A DNA stretch of 64,000 nucleotides, from assembly GCA_030445265.1 (NCBI GenBank), contig JAUCSC010000001.1, forward strand, positions 546,494-610,493, given 5' to 3'. A program made the translations under genes and the position numbers. Of the stretch, positions 34,090-43,506 are shown piece after piece. The notes beneath the pieces were generated by a model. The model was not told the DNA's origin. It saw nothing but the letters and a program-made list of their open reading frames with translations, and searched no databases. The first letter of the stretch is position 1, and every line of letters starts with the position of its first letter. This DNA comes from Candidatus Saccharimonadota bacterium (GTDB lineage: Bacteria > Patescibacteriota > Saccharimonadia > Saccharimonadales > Saccharimonadaceae).

Positions 34090-34902
34090 TCAGTGCATAC
34101 GCACTTCGTCCTCATACACCCGGTCGTGGCTATGTTCCGCTTGGTCGAGTTCGAACATTTTATGGATGGCCCGACGACCAACATGCTTCCCGCCCGCCTG
34201 ACGCTCCAGCGCATCGAGGATTGCTGCAATATCTTCTACCGGCTTCGTGGCTTGGACATATTGCCCGAATTCCTCGCTACCAAAACGTCCTTTTGATATG
34301 CCGCCATTGTGTGCGTAGAAACCTGGTGTTGCCCGCCACCCGCCGTCACAACGTGATTGGTAGAAAAGCCGTGGAAACACCTGTTTAGCTCCATGCTCCC
34401 GTACATACCCTACCGCATACGGTCGCCTAGATCCCTGACTGGTCGTGAATACATCAGAGAACGCAAAGTCTAACTGACCGATCCTTAATCCGATAATCGG
34501 CTCCAGATCGCCCCATTCCCACATATTCATAATCAGCTCAGTGTTACCTGATTCAGCTATATCGTTTGAGATATCGTCCAGTTGCTCTTTATCAAATAAT
34601 GCCCGGTGCTCAAAGGTACGGGCCGAAATGTACTGATCAAGTGAATAGCTTTGATCGATAAGGCCCTCGGCCAACTCATCAGCCAACAAGGCCTGTGTAA
34701 CGTCAGATAAGCTATCCGTTGATATATGTTTTGTCGGATAACCAAGTCTGCCGTTGATGAACTCTCTTTCTTGGCCACGTACTCGGGCGATTCCATTACC
34801 ACTGCTGACCAGGTCCATGACGCGAATAGACTGGTCGGACCTTTTCACGAGATACGGGTGATCGGTGTCTTGGTCTGCCGGTAACGGAGCATGTTCAAGC
34901 AA
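34090..34902 (-). CDS. Protein of unknown function
   Basis: A 270-residue soluble protein; the first ~40 residues look disordered and the rest is acidic alpha/beta (WEWGDLEPIIGLRIGQLDFA; GRRAIHKMFELDQAEHSHDR). No family recognised. The start is uncertain: TTG 34902 lacks a Shine-Dalgarno and the frame is open further upstream without ATG, GTG or TTG. A promoter is visible at 34963-34990, starting just after the hairpin that ends the response regulator unit. Confidence 0.55.
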   Translation of the reverse strand: MLEHAPLPADQDTDHPYLVKRSDQSIRVMDLVSSGNGIARVRGQEREFINGRLGYPTKHISTDSLSDVTQALLADELAEGLIDQSYSLDQYISARTFEHRALFDKEQLDDISNDIAESGNTELIMNMWEWGDLEPIIGLRIGQLDFAFSDVFTTSQGSRRPYAVGYVREHGAKQVFPRLFYQSRCDGGWRATPGFYAHNGGISKGRFGSEEFGQYVQATKPVEDIAAILDALERQAGGKHVGRRAIHKMFELDQAEHSHDRVYEDEVRMH

Positions 34903-34962
34903 AGGAGGCTTTTCGCTCCCAGTCTTTATACTGGTTGGCTGATTCTGTTCAATAATGCACGT

Positions 34963-34990
34963 ATAGTATCATATCTCGTCGGATTGTAAA
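34963..34990 (-). promoter_or_regulatory. Promoter of the 34902 gene, nested in a hairpin
   Basis: TTTACA (34985-34990) and TACTAT (34963-34968) with a 16-base spacer. The -35 box is part of the upstream hairpin arm. Confidence 0.55.
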
Positions 34991-35022
34991 CGAGGGCGCC
35001 ATGGTGACGCCCTCATTTACAA
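34984..35022 (-). terminator. Hairpin after the response regulator gene
   Basis: TTGTAAA and GAGGGCG pair with CGCCCTC and TTTACAA, 14 base pairs with one mismatch and a 9-base loop. There is no U-run, so termination strength is uncertain; it lies 17 bases after the stop codon at 35039. Confidence 0.6.
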
Positions 35023-35038
35023 TTGATTGTGGAATCGC

Positions 35039-35422
35039 TTATTTGTTCAGGCCGAGGTGAAACTTGACGCGTTCGACAACGTCACCGATGACGACCTGCG
35101 ATTTGACGAGGTAATCGTCAACACCCAGTGTTTCAGCCCGCTCTTTGTCCTTCGGCTGACTCAAGGCGGTCAGCATGATGACACGGATACCAGCGGTTTC
35201 CGGAGTGTTACGAAGAATATCGAGAACATCAAAGCCGCTAATCTTTGGCATCATGGCATCGAGCAGTATGAGGTCAGGCTTGAACGTCTTTGCTGCATCG
35301 AGTGCTTTCTCGCCGTTATTGACTTCCTGTACCGTAAAGCCTTCGAGTTCGAGGCGAGATTTGTAGACCGCAGATAGCGCGTCGTCGTCTTCCACCAAGA
35401 GAATTTTTTTGTTTGCTTCCAT
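35039..35422 (-). CDS. Single-domain response regulator
   Basis: CheY-like receiver of 127 residues: VEDDD pocket (10-14), phospho-acceptor Asp55 (LILLDAMMP), Thr/Ala at LTAL and Lys107 (YLVKSQ). No output domain. It follows the CtpA-type protease gene by 43 bases on the same strand, but a TACAAT 9 bases upstream of its ATG gives it a near-leaderless promoter. No kinase is adjacent. Confidence 0.92.
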   Translation of the reverse strand: MEANKKILLVEDDDALSAVYKSRLELEGFTVQEVNNGEKALDAAKTFKPDLILLDAMMPKISGFDVLDILRNTPETAGIRVIMLTALSQPKDKERAETLGVDDYLVKSQVVIGDVVERVKFHLGLNK

Positions 35423-35465
35423 ATGGCGTCTATTGTACTACAGCGTCAAGCGTAAGCACAACTGC

Positions 35466-36692
35466 TTACTTGCTGAGCTCCGCCTTGGCGGCATTTAGTT
35501 GCGGGTCATTACCGGCATCAATATCAGCCTGGGTGAGCGTCACGGTCTGGTCCGGCGAAATGCCTTCTTCCGTGATATTCTTTCCCTTTGGTGTGTACCA
35601 ACGAGCGACGGTTACTTTCAACTGCGCGCCGCCAGGTAATTCAAGGAGTTTTTGAACACTGCCCTTACCAAAGGTCTTTTCGCCGATGAGCGTCGCAGCG
35701 CCGTGGTCCTTCAGCGCGCCGGCAACGATTTCACTCGCACTGGCACTACCGCCGTTCACGAGGACAACGGTTTTGATGCCCTTAAGTGGCGCGAAGCTAC
35801 CAGACTTCAGTTCTTCGACTACCTTGCCGTTAGTGCGCTCACTAACGACGACTTTGTTCTCGAGCCAGAGTCCCGCAACTTGCTGAGCCGCGACCAGGTA
35901 GCCGCCGGCGTCACCGCGCAGGTCGAGGATGATACCTTTGACGTTTTTCGCTTTAAAATCATCAGCGGCGGTCTTCGCGAGGTTGGCTGTTTCGCTGTCA
36001 AAACGAGACATCGTGATGATGCCGATATTATCGACGATTTGACTACTGACGCTCGGCGCGTTAATAATCTCCCGGGTAACGGTGAATGACTTCATCTCGG
36101 TGCCGCGGATGACATCGAGCTTCACTGTCGTCCCTGCTTCACCGCGGATTTTACTGACAGCTTCGTCGACGGTCCAGCCTTCAGTCGACTCGCCATTAAT
36201 CTTGTCGATGATGTCACCAGCGTTCAAACCAGCTTTCTTGGCTGGATAATCTTCGAGGGTGCGTATAATACTCACCCGCTTGTCCTTCAGGCCTATTTCG
36301 GCGCCGATGCCCCCGCCGATGTTACCGGATAGGCTATTATCAAAGGCTTCAACCTCACTCTTGGTCATATAGGTCGTATAGTTGTCTCCGGCGGCTTCGA
36401 CCAAGCCTTTATTTGCACCTGCGATCAATGCTTCATCTGAAACAGTTCCGTCGTAGTTCGCTTTGAGCTGCTGATATGTCGTCTGCAGAGAGCTCGTATC
36501 GAGCGTGCCGCTATACGTCTTTTGGCCAAAAATAGGAGCGATGGCGGCAAAGACCTGAGTATGAAAGGCGCCGACTAAATAGCCGACTGCTAGTGCTCCA
36601 ACGATAGCGAGTGTGGCAAAACCACTCAAGGAAGACTTATCAATGTGTGATTTACGCGCATGGCGAGCGCGCGGCTGTTTATTATCGGTCAT
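35466..36692 (-). CDS. S41 family C-terminal processing peptidase
   Basis: CtpA/Prc-type serine protease anchored by an N-terminal helix (GFATLAIVGALAVGYLVGAF). A PDZ domain occupies about residues 127-205 (GGIGAEIGLKD, KKAGLNAGDIIDKINGES). The catalytic serine lies in NGGSASASEIVAGAL (residues 313-325) and the catalytic lysine is Lys343 in TFGKGSVQ. Members trim cell-wall enzymes and other exported proteins. Its position next to the CHAP hydrolase and FtsEX suggests it may process or control that hydrolase. AGGGGA precedes the ATG. Confidence 0.93.
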   Translation of the reverse strand: MTDNKQPRARHARKSHIDKSSLSGFATLAIVGALAVGYLVGAFHTQVFAAIAPIFGQKTYSGTLDTSSLQTTYQQLKANYDGTVSDEALIAGANKGLVEAAGDNYTTYMTKSEVEAFDNSLSGNIGGGIGAEIGLKDKRVSIIRTLEDYPAKKAGLNAGDIIDKINGESTEGWTVDEAVSKIRGEAGTTVKLDVIRGTEMKSFTVTREIINAPSVSSQIVDNIGIITMSRFDSETANLAKTAADDFKAKNVKGIILDLRGDAGGYLVAAQQVAGLWLENKVVVSERTNGKVVEELKSGSFAPLKGIKTVVLVNGGSASASEIVAGALKDHGAATLIGEKTFGKGSVQKLLELPGGAQLKVTVARWYTPKGKNITEEGISPDQTVTLTQADIDAGNDPQLNAAKAELSK

Positions 36693-36777
36693 ATGTTCCC
36701 CTGTTAGTTCATTTATACTAGCAATAATTATAGCGCACGCGAGGTGCGTGCGCTATACATCATGCTTAAGCTGGGAA

Positions 36778-37977
36778 TTATTTATTCAAGAAGTGGACGT
36801 AGACGGCGCTTGAGGCAAGCAGATCCATCGTGCTGTATTCGCCAGTACCAGCGAAGTTGTACTGGCTGACGCGGATCCAGCCATCGCCATAGACCTGCTC
36901 GACAACCATGGCGTGACCGATAGGCGTAAAGCTAGAGCGTGGTGCAATTGCGACCGAGCCGACTGTTGGTGAGTTATCGACACTTGCTCCCATCAGTGAA
37001 GACGCGGTGTTTGGCCACTGGTAGGCATTGCCCATGCCCGAGAAGCTGGTGACATGCTTGCTGAAGCGGTACTCGGCTGCCCAAGCGGCGTAGCTGACAC
37101 ATTCCCGGGTGTAGAGCGCCCATTCATCGACGTACTCGTCGAGTGGTGCACTACACCAGCCAGATGGATAACCACCGCCACAAGAACCTTGGTTGCCGCT
37201 AAAATTACGGAACTGGAATGAACCGACGGCACCAGCAGTATTCTTGCCGTTATTGGTCAAGCGAGCGATAGCTTCACGCTGTTGTTGCTGAACAGCAGCG
37301 AGCTCATTACGCTTCGAGGCTGCGAGAGATTGGTAAGCAGATTCTTGTCCACGAGTCTGAGCAAGCAGGTCAGCCTGTTCATTCTCCTTTTGTACCAAGA
37401 TATCTTTTTGGCCTTTTTGCTCAGCCAAGACTTTCTCGACTTCAGCTTTTTGCTGTCCAAGTTGTATTTTAAGGGCATTCACTTCATTAATCGTGGAGCT
37501 CAGTTCATCACGGACCGAACTTCGGTACTGCTGCTTATCAAGGTACTCACTAATGTTCTTACTGCTCGCAAGCATTTCAAGTGGTGAAATGTTTCCAGCG
37601 GTATAAAGACCGGCCAAAATATCACCCAGGGCACCTTGGTTATCCTGAAGAGTCTTCTCTGTCTCGGCGATTTTCGCAACGAGCTGGTCATACTTAAGCT
37701 GGCTCAGATCGATCTGCGCCTGAATAGTCGCCCGTTCACTTGTCAAACGAGCTAGTTCGGTCTGAAGTGTCTGCGCTTGACTGTTGAGCGTTGCTGCTTC
37801 TGCTTGAAAAGCGTTAATTTCTGACTGAATCGCCCTCATCTTGTCGTCATACTGATCGGCAAATACGGTATTAGCGAGCTGCAACGGTCCGGCAATCGCT
37901 AGCAGTACAGCGAAAAAAACAAGAGACAATTTGCCAATAAAGGAGACTGAAGCTGGTGTGGTGGTGCGCAGTTTCAT
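36778..37977 (-). CDS. Secreted coiled-coil CHAP peptidoglycan hydrolase (PcsB-like)
   Basis: N-terminal signal sequence (IGKLSLVFFAVLLAIAG), a long coiled coil from about residue 42 to 240 (alternating MRAIQSEINAFQAEAATL type heptads), then a CHAP amidase/endopeptidase domain with Cys293 (RECVSYAAW) and His355 (IGHAMVVEQV). The architecture and the neighbours ftsX and ftsE match PcsB, which FtsEX activates to split daughter cells. The ATG 37977 directly precedes the signal peptide; an upstream TTG (38016) would add non-signal residues. Confidence 0.9.
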   Translation of the reverse strand: MKLRTTTPASVSFIGKLSLVFFAVLLAIAGPLQLANTVFADQYDDKMRAIQSEINAFQAEAATLNSQAQTLQTELARLTSERATIQAQIDLSQLKYDQLVAKIAETEKTLQDNQGALGDILAGLYTAGNISPLEMLASSKNISEYLDKQQYRSSVRDELSSTINEVNALKIQLGQQKAEVEKVLAEQKGQKDILVQKENEQADLLAQTRGQESAYQSLAASKRNELAAVQQQQREAIARLTNNGKNTAGAVGSFQFRNFSGNQGSCGGGYPSGWCSAPLDEYVDEWALYTRECVSYAAWAAEYRFSKHVTSFSGMGNAYQWPNTASSLMGASVDNSPTVGSVAIAPRSSFTPIGHAMVVEQVYGDGWIRVSQYNFAGTGEYSTMDLLASSAVYVHFLNK

Positions 37978-38039
37978 GCTAGCTCTGACTTTAGCATAAG
38001 CATGATACTTCGTCAAGTGCTGACGAATACTGCCTAAGA

Positions 38040-39020
38040 TTATAATTTGAGATACCGTCTTGTCGCTAGTGTCGACGAAATAATACCGATGATTGCACCG
38101 AGAACAATCATGCCTAGTACGATGAGTGCCGCGTACTTATAGAAGAAGCTCAAACTTGTGGCTGGATCAATGGTCAAAAATTCCTGCAACGCCGGGCCGA
38201 CGGCTCGCAGCATCAAGTAACCAAGAATCGAGGCGATAATAGCCGCCAGAATTCCGTAGACCGTCGCCTCAACGAGGAACGGACCGCGGATGAATGACTT
38301 CTCTGCTCCGATCAGCTTCATCATCTGGATCTCTTCACGGCGGTTGAAAATTGCCATACGAATCGTATTAAAGATAATTAGCATTGAGATGATGACAAAT
38401 ATCAGACTGGCAATGATACCGCCCTGCTGTGCGGCGAGGACCCACTTGCCGATCGTTTCAATGATGACACGCTGCTCACCGACAAAGGTCGGCTTATTAT
38501 TTGGATCAATATTATTCTTGACCGCTCCGTTCGTCTGAACAAATTCTCTTAGCTGATCCGTCTTATTGATGTCGCTAACTTCAATATTGATAGTCCACGG
38601 GATTTTATTGGTTGCTAGCTTCGCCGCTTCGAGCGTGTCACTATTCGCTTTCTCGGTATCAATCAGTTTATCCCGGCCCTCTTCTGGGGTAAGGATTGTA
38701 ATATCCTGAACACTGGAGAGCTTCTTGATATCGGTGGCGATCTGATCGACATCGGCCTGAGTGGTCTCTGTTTTCAGATAAATCGAAACACCTACGCTTT
38801 TTTGAATGTCTTCGACTTTCGAGACCAGGATGTTGCGGGCTACAACCGTCGTGAAGACGATCGACAGCGTAATGGTCATGATGGCCGTGGCTGCAATCGT
38901 CAGCCAGGCATTACGTGAAAAATTGTTAAGTCCATAGCGAATAATCCGCGAAGCACTGATAATGCGGCGGCGATGTTGCTTTTTGAGCGAAAACGGTCGG
39001 CCCTTACCTTTTGTTGTCAT
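38040..39020 (-). CDS. ftsX: Cell division ABC transporter permease FtsX
   Basis: Four membrane helices with a large extracellular loop between the first and second (residues about 60-190, VGVSIYLKTETTQADVDQIA), the arrangement that contacts PcsB/EnvC-type hydrolase activators. The first helix starts NFSRNAWLTIAATAIMTITL, typical for FtsX. It overlaps ftsE by 4 bases. Confidence 0.94.
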   Translation of the reverse strand: MTTKGKGRPFSLKKQHRRRIISASRIIRYGLNNFSRNAWLTIAATAIMTITLSIVFTTVVARNILVSKVEDIQKSVGVSIYLKTETTQADVDQIATDIKKLSSVQDITILTPEEGRDKLIDTEKANSDTLEAAKLATNKIPWTINIEVSDINKTDQLREFVQTNGAVKNNIDPNNKPTFVGEQRVIIETIGKWVLAAQQGGIIASLIFVIISMLIIFNTIRMAIFNRREEIQMMKLIGAEKSFIRGPFLVEATVYGILAAIIASILGYLMLRAVGPALQEFLTIDPATSLSFFYKYAALIVLGMIVLGAIIGIISSTLATRRYLKL

Positions 39021-39700
39021 TGTCGATAACTTCCTTTTGCTTGATCACTGGTAATCTTGCCGCCTTCGAGGGTAATAACGCGCCGCTGGAGTTTGTTGAC
39101 GATATCAGCATTGTGGGTCGTGAGCAAAACGGTTGTCCCGTACTTATTAATCTTTTCCAGTAAGTTAACGATATCCCAGCTGTGCTTCGGGTCGAGATTA
39201 CCGGTCGGCTCGTCAGCAATGAGTATCTTTGGCTGGCGCACGACCGCTCGCGCGATGGCGACACGCTGCCGTTCACCACCAGAGAGTTGGTGCGGAAAGT
39301 TCTTTTCCTTGCCAGTGAGTCCGACCAGTTCAATCACCTTTGGCACGGTATTCTTGATTTCCCGGCTAGTCATGCCGGCAATCTCCAGCGCGAAAGCGAC
39401 ATTCTCAAACACCGTCCGCTGTGGTAATAATTTAAAGTCTTGAAAAACAACACCGATTTTGCGGCGTAGCATCGGGATCTGCTTGTCTTTGAGCGTGTCG
39501 TAATCGATACCACCGACGACGATTTTGCCGCTCGTTGGCTTTTCTTCCCTGGTCAAAAGCTTGAGAAGCGTCGATTTGCCAGCCCCGCTCGCACCGACGA
39601 GAATAACGAATTCACGGGGTTCAATAAACAAGCTCAGGCGATTGATAGCTGGTGTTGAGTCTTTTCCGTATGTTTTTGTTACTCTATCGAGAAGAATCAT
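39017..39700 (-). CDS. ftsE: Cell division ATP-binding protein FtsE
   Basis: ABC ATPase with Walker A GASGAGKSTLLK, Q-loop VFQDFKLL, signature LSGGERQRVAIARA and Walker [19 protein letters not shown] at the start and KVIELVGLTGKEKNFPHQL are FtsE-like. With FtsX it converts ATP hydrolysis into opening of the outer hydrolase. It is first in the operon; a TGC-extended TATAAT lies 11 bases upstream, so the leader is about 4 bases. Confidence 0.95.
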   Translation of the reverse strand: MILLDRVTKTYGKDSTPAINRLSLFIEPREFVILVGASGAGKSTLLKLLTREEKPTSGKIVVGGIDYDTLKDKQIPMLRRKIGVVFQDFKLLPQRTVFENVAFALEIAGMTSREIKNTVPKVIELVGLTGKEKNFPHQLSGGERQRVAIARAVVRQPKILIADEPTGNLDPKHSWDIVNLLEKINKYGTTVLLTTHNADIVNKLQRRVITLEGGKITSDQAKGSYRQ

Positions 39701-39743
39701 GTTCGCTCATTATTATAGCATAACCGCTACTGTCGTTGACAGG

Positions 39744-40826
39744 CTAAAGTACGGACTCTGACTCGAGGTAGGCGTCGATAAATCCATCGATTTTACCGCC
39801 GAGAACCCCTTCGGCATCACGATCTTCGTGCTTGGTACGAGTATCTTTCACAAGGGTATACGGGTGAAGGACATAATTACGGATTTGACTCCCCCAGTTG
39901 GCCGACTCGCCTGCCTGCAGGTCACTGATACTGGCCGCATGCTGCTCAATCTTTTGCTGGGCAAGTTTTGAGCGGAGAATTTTCATGGCGGTTTCTTTAT
40001 TTTGGAGTTGGGAGCGTTCATTCTGAATCGCTATGACTATACCTGTCGGCAAGTGAGTAATACGGACCGCACTATCGGTGGTATTCACCGATTGACCGCC
40101 ATGGCCGCCTGCGCGGTAGACGTCAATTTTGAGATCCTTGTCATCAATCGCCACTTCATCTGGAGCATCGATATCTGGCAGTATCTCCACGAGCGCAAAG
40201 CTGGTTTGTCGCAGATTGTCACTGTTAAACGGACTGAGCCGGACCAAGCGGTGGACACCGTTTTCACTCCGTAGCTTGCCATAGGCGTACGGTCCGGTGA
40301 TTTCGATGACACTGGTCTTGAGGCCTGCCTCTTCTCCGGCCGATCGCTCCACCATACGAGCCTCGAGCCCGGATTTCTCAGCCCACCGTAGATACATTCG
40401 CTCCAACATTTCAGTCCAATCTTGAGCATCTGTTCCACCAGCGCCGGCACTGAGCCGGAGGATGGCGTTATGGTCATCATATTCGCCTTTGTAGAGTAGC
40501 TCTTTCTTCAGTGCAGCATATTCTTTTTCAAGGGCCGTAATCTGGCCGTCAAACTCAATAGCCATACTGTCATCGCCAATTTCCAGTAATTCCTTCATGT
40601 CGGTCGTCTGTGCTCGGAGCGTCAGCCACGGCTCGACGGATTTATTCAAGCCAGCCAGCTGTCGGCTCATATCCTGGGCACGGTCCGGATTGTTCCATAC
40701 CTCTGGTACCGCTAAGTCAGCCTCCAACCGTCGGATCTCTTCCTGCTTTGTATCAATATGCAGATGCGAAAAAGCAGTTGTTATCTGCTCTTCTAAGTCA
40801 TTCAGCCGCTTGATGAAGGGTTGCAT
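39744..40826 (-). CDS. prfB: Peptide chain release factor 2
   Basis: RF2 recognises UAA and UGA stops. The SPF tripeptide is in RLVRLSPFNSDNLRQTSFA and the catalytic GGQ in AGGHGGQSVNTTDSAVR. The frame is continuous from ATG to stop with no internal UGA, so there is no programmed frameshift. A TACAAT ends 7 bases before the ATG (40833-40838), so the message should start at the ATG itself. Confidence 0.96.
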   Translation of the reverse strand: MQPFIKRLNDLEEQITTAFSHLHIDTKQEEIRRLEADLAVPEVWNNPDRAQDMSRQLAGLNKSVEPWLTLRAQTTDMKELLEIGDDSMAIEFDGQITALEKEYAALKKELLYKGEYDDHNAILRLSAGAGGTDAQDWTEMLERMYLRWAEKSGLEARMVERSAGEEAGLKTSVIEITGPYAYGKLRSENGVHRLVRLSPFNSDNLRQTSFALVEILPDIDAPDEVAIDDKDLKIDVYRAGGHGGQSVNTTDSAVRITHLPTGIVIAIQNERSQLQNKETAMKILRSKLAQQKIEQHAASISDLQAGESANWGSQIRNYVLHPYTLVKDTRTKHEDRDAEGVLGGKIDGFIDAYLESESVL

Positions 40827-40847
40827 CCTCTTATTGTAACAAGCTTT

Positions 40848-42140
40848 TCAGCTAACCGTCAGGCTCTTGACCGCTGTCTGAAATTGGTCGCCCCGATCTT
40901 GGTAATTTTTGAACATACCAAAGCTGGCACAGGAGGGGCTGAGGAGGACTGTCGAGCCATCGCGAGCAAGTTCTCTCGCACGCTCGACTATTTGCGTCAT
41001 CGTGACGTCATGGAGAATTTCAAAATGATCAAATCCAGCTCCCTGAAACGCTTCTGCAATAACCTTTGCTTCGTCTCCAATTAGCAGAGCAACAACATCA
41101 TTTTTTAACATTTCTTGAGCTAATCCAGTAAAATCGGAACCTTTGTAGGACCCGCCAAGAATAAGAATTTTATGCCCTTCAAATGCTCGTAAAGCAGCAA
41201 TCGCTGAGCCAGGCGTCGTGGCAATGCTGTCATCGTAGTAGCTAACGCCGTCAATAGTCGCAACCTTCTCCAGCCTATGCGGTAGTCCTTTGAATGCCCG
41301 CAAACCAGCTTCAATCACGCTCGCATCTTGGGTAAAAAGCCAGATTGAATTTATCGCAGCGCATACATTGTCCAGGTTATGAGCCCCTGGTAATTGCAGT
41401 GCATCCATACCGCAAAGCTCCTTATTGCCATAAAAGAAGTGGTCCTGACGAACATGCGCGGAAGATTCATCTTGATAACCGAATTTCGTTGCGTTAGATT
41501 TTTCAGCAATATGGCGTGCATACTCGTTCTTCGCATTAAAAACCAAGATATCATCCACGCTCTGGTATTTCGTAATATTCGCTTTTGCAGACACATAGTC
41601 CTCCATACTTGGATGTACGTCGAGGTGCTCCTGCTCAATATGAAGAACGACCGCCACCGTTGGCGAGCGTTCGATGTCCCAGAGCTGGAAACTGGACAGC
41701 TCGTAGACGACGATATCGCCGGGAGCAATCTGCGCCACGACATCAAGTCCGGGCAAGCCAATGTTGCCAACCAGCCAGACTTTGCGTCCGGCTTTCTCTA
41801 AGATGCTCGCAATCAGGCTGGCGGTTGTCCCCTTCCCCTTGCTACCGGTAACACCAATGATCGGTGCGCGGCAACGGGCAAAAAATTCGTTGGTCGCTGA
41901 CCAGACTTTGCCGTTCGTCTTGATTTTATACGGGCTAAGGCCAGCCGTTCGAATGACCATATCAAAACCATCAAGGCGCTCAAACACACCCTCGCCGCTC
42001 AGTACGGCTGCGTCTGGCAGCAGGATTGACGCATCCGGCTCTTTCTCATCAACAATAATCAGTTCGTTCGACGGGTCGGCTGACCAATAACGGTAGTTCG
42101 ACTGCCCTTCAACGCCAAAGCCAGCAATAGCTATTTTCAT
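40848..42140 (-). CDS. murD: UDP-MurNAc-L-alanine:D-glutamate ligase
   Basis: Mur ligase that adds D-Glu to UDP-MurNAc-Ala. Walker-type GVTGSKGKGTTASLIA (residues about 95-110), NIGLPGLDV, and LEKVATIDGVSYYDDSIATTPGSAIAAL, the MurD substrate motif, are visible. It lies outside the dcw cluster. The ATG follows a TAGAAT by 6 bases with TTGAAG 18 bases further up, so it is expected to be leaderless. Confidence 0.92.
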   Translation of the reverse strand: MKIAIAGFGVEGQSNYRYWSADPSNELIIVDEKEPDASILLPDAAVLSGEGVFERLDGFDMVIRTAGLSPYKIKTNGKVWSATNEFFARCRAPIIGVTGSKGKGTTASLIASILEKAGRKVWLVGNIGLPGLDVVAQIAPGDIVVYELSSFQLWDIERSPTVAVVLHIEQEHLDVHPSMEDYVSAKANITKYQSVDDILVFNAKNEYARHIAEKSNATKFGYQDESSAHVRQDHFFYGNKELCGMDALQLPGAHNLDNVCAAINSIWLFTQDASVIEAGLRAFKGLPHRLEKVATIDGVSYYDDSIATTPGSAIAALRAFEGHKILILGGSYKGSDFTGLAQEMLKNDVVALLIGDEAKVIAEAFQGAGFDHFEILHDVTMTQIVERARELARDGSTVLLSPSCASFGMFKNYQDRGDQFQTAVKSLTVS

Positions 42141-42192
42141 AGACTTATTCTACGGCCTTTACAAACATATCTTCAAATAATTCCCGTCAGCG

Positions 42193-43494
42193 TTATGCGG
42201 TAGAAGCATCTTTTACCTCAAACAAATCCTGAAGTTTCTCGTGGAGTTCCTGAATCTCGGCGCGCTCACCGCTACTGACAGCGGCGAGTACCCACACCTT
42301 ATGATCAATAAACTCACGAGCAGTCTTCACAATCCGCTCCAGTGAGACGTCGTTAATACTATCGGGCACTTTGTCGTAATCTTTGATAAAATCATCGGCA
42401 AAATAACGACCGGTATAGAAGCTACTAATCTGCCCGACCGTCTGTGCGCCCATCTGGTATCGCCCTAGTGCAAAAGATTTAGCCGCATCAATTTCTTTTT
42501 GGGTTAGTTCACCGTTCAGGACGTTGTACGTTTCTTGGCGAATAATATCAAAGAGCGCTGGTGCCGCGTCATGATTGACCTGCCCTGATATATCCCAGCT
42601 ACTGTTATAGAATCCAGCACCAGCATACGCACCCACGTGGTACGCCAAGCCTTTTTGGCGCGCCGTCCCAAAGATACGAGAATGTGTCGTCCCGGTCAGG
42701 ATATGATTAAGGACATGCATGGCATCGAGTTCCGCATCTGTCAGTTCCCGTGGTACGTTGAGTGACCAGCCAAACGTCAGATTGGTAGCGTCCTTACGGC
42801 GAATAATAGCCGCCGGTGCACTACGCATTTCGTCACGTGGAGCCTCCAGTCGCTCGCCTTCGGGCAGCCCAAAGCTTTCCATTTGCCGCTTAATATCGGC
42901 TTTGCGGCCGAGCAATTTACCGGCAATGACGAAGCGCATATTTCGCGTCGTATGTGTTCGCTTGTGGTGTTCCTTGATGTCACTCAGTGTCACGTTGGCG
43001 ATCGTTGGTAATGCTTGGCGGTAGGTCAGGACATCCTCGCCCATCAACTGCTGAACTTTCGGCCAGAGAATACGGTAATGATCATTGAGGTAACTCGTCA
43101 GCTCACTGCGAACATTGCCTTTTTCAGCCTGTAACTCATCTTCATTGAACTTCGGTTCGCAAATACTTAACTGCTGGAGATCGAGGATGCGGTCCCACTC
43201 AAAATCAGCGCAAGTTGCCTCATATACCATCGAGAGATCGCTGGTGTAGGCATTGTGATACGCGCCGTTTTTAGTGAACTCGGACTCAAATTCATGCTCC
43301 GTCTTAAAGCGAGCATTCGCCCCAAACGCCAAATGCTCCATAATATGCGCGACTTCTTCGATGTCATTGGACTTCGCATAGCGGCTACCTGCACGAAATT
43401 GAAACTGCATACTCATAACGGTCGCACCCGGTACGTCAATCAGCAAGCCACGAGCTCCATTTTTTAATCGAACTTCTTCAACGGTATGATTCAT
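42193..43494 (-). CDS. M16 family zinc peptidase
   Basis: Insulinase-type peptidase with the inverted zinc motif HIMEH (His50, Glu53, His54) and the downstream glutamate region ELQAEKGNVRSELTSY. Residues 200-420 form the second, non-catalytic half (NLTFGWSLNVPRELTD, ILTGTTHSRIF). No signal peptide is visible. It is the only M16 gene here, whereas many bacteria encode two halves or pairs. Confidence 0.9.
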   Translation of the reverse strand: MNHTVEEVRLKNGARGLLIDVPGATVMSMQFQFRAGSRYAKSNDIEEVAHIMEHLAFGANARFKTEHEFESEFTKNGAYHNAYTSDLSMVYEATCADFEWDRILDLQQLSICEPKFNEDELQAEKGNVRSELTSYLNDHYRILWPKVQQLMGEDVLTYRQALPTIANVTLSDIKEHHKRTHTTRNMRFVIAGKLLGRKADIKRQMESFGLPEGERLEAPRDEMRSAPAAIIRRKDATNLTFGWSLNVPRELTDAELDAMHVLNHILTGTTHSRIFGTARQKGLAYHVGAYAGAGFYNSSWDISGQVNHDAAPALFDIIRQETYNVLNGELTQKEIDAAKSFALGRYQMGAQTVGQISSFYTGRYFADDFIKDYDKVPDSINDVSLERIVKTAREFIDHKVWVLAAVSSGERAEIQELHEKLQDLFEVKDASTA

Positions 43495-43506
43495 GTATCC
43501 TCTTTC

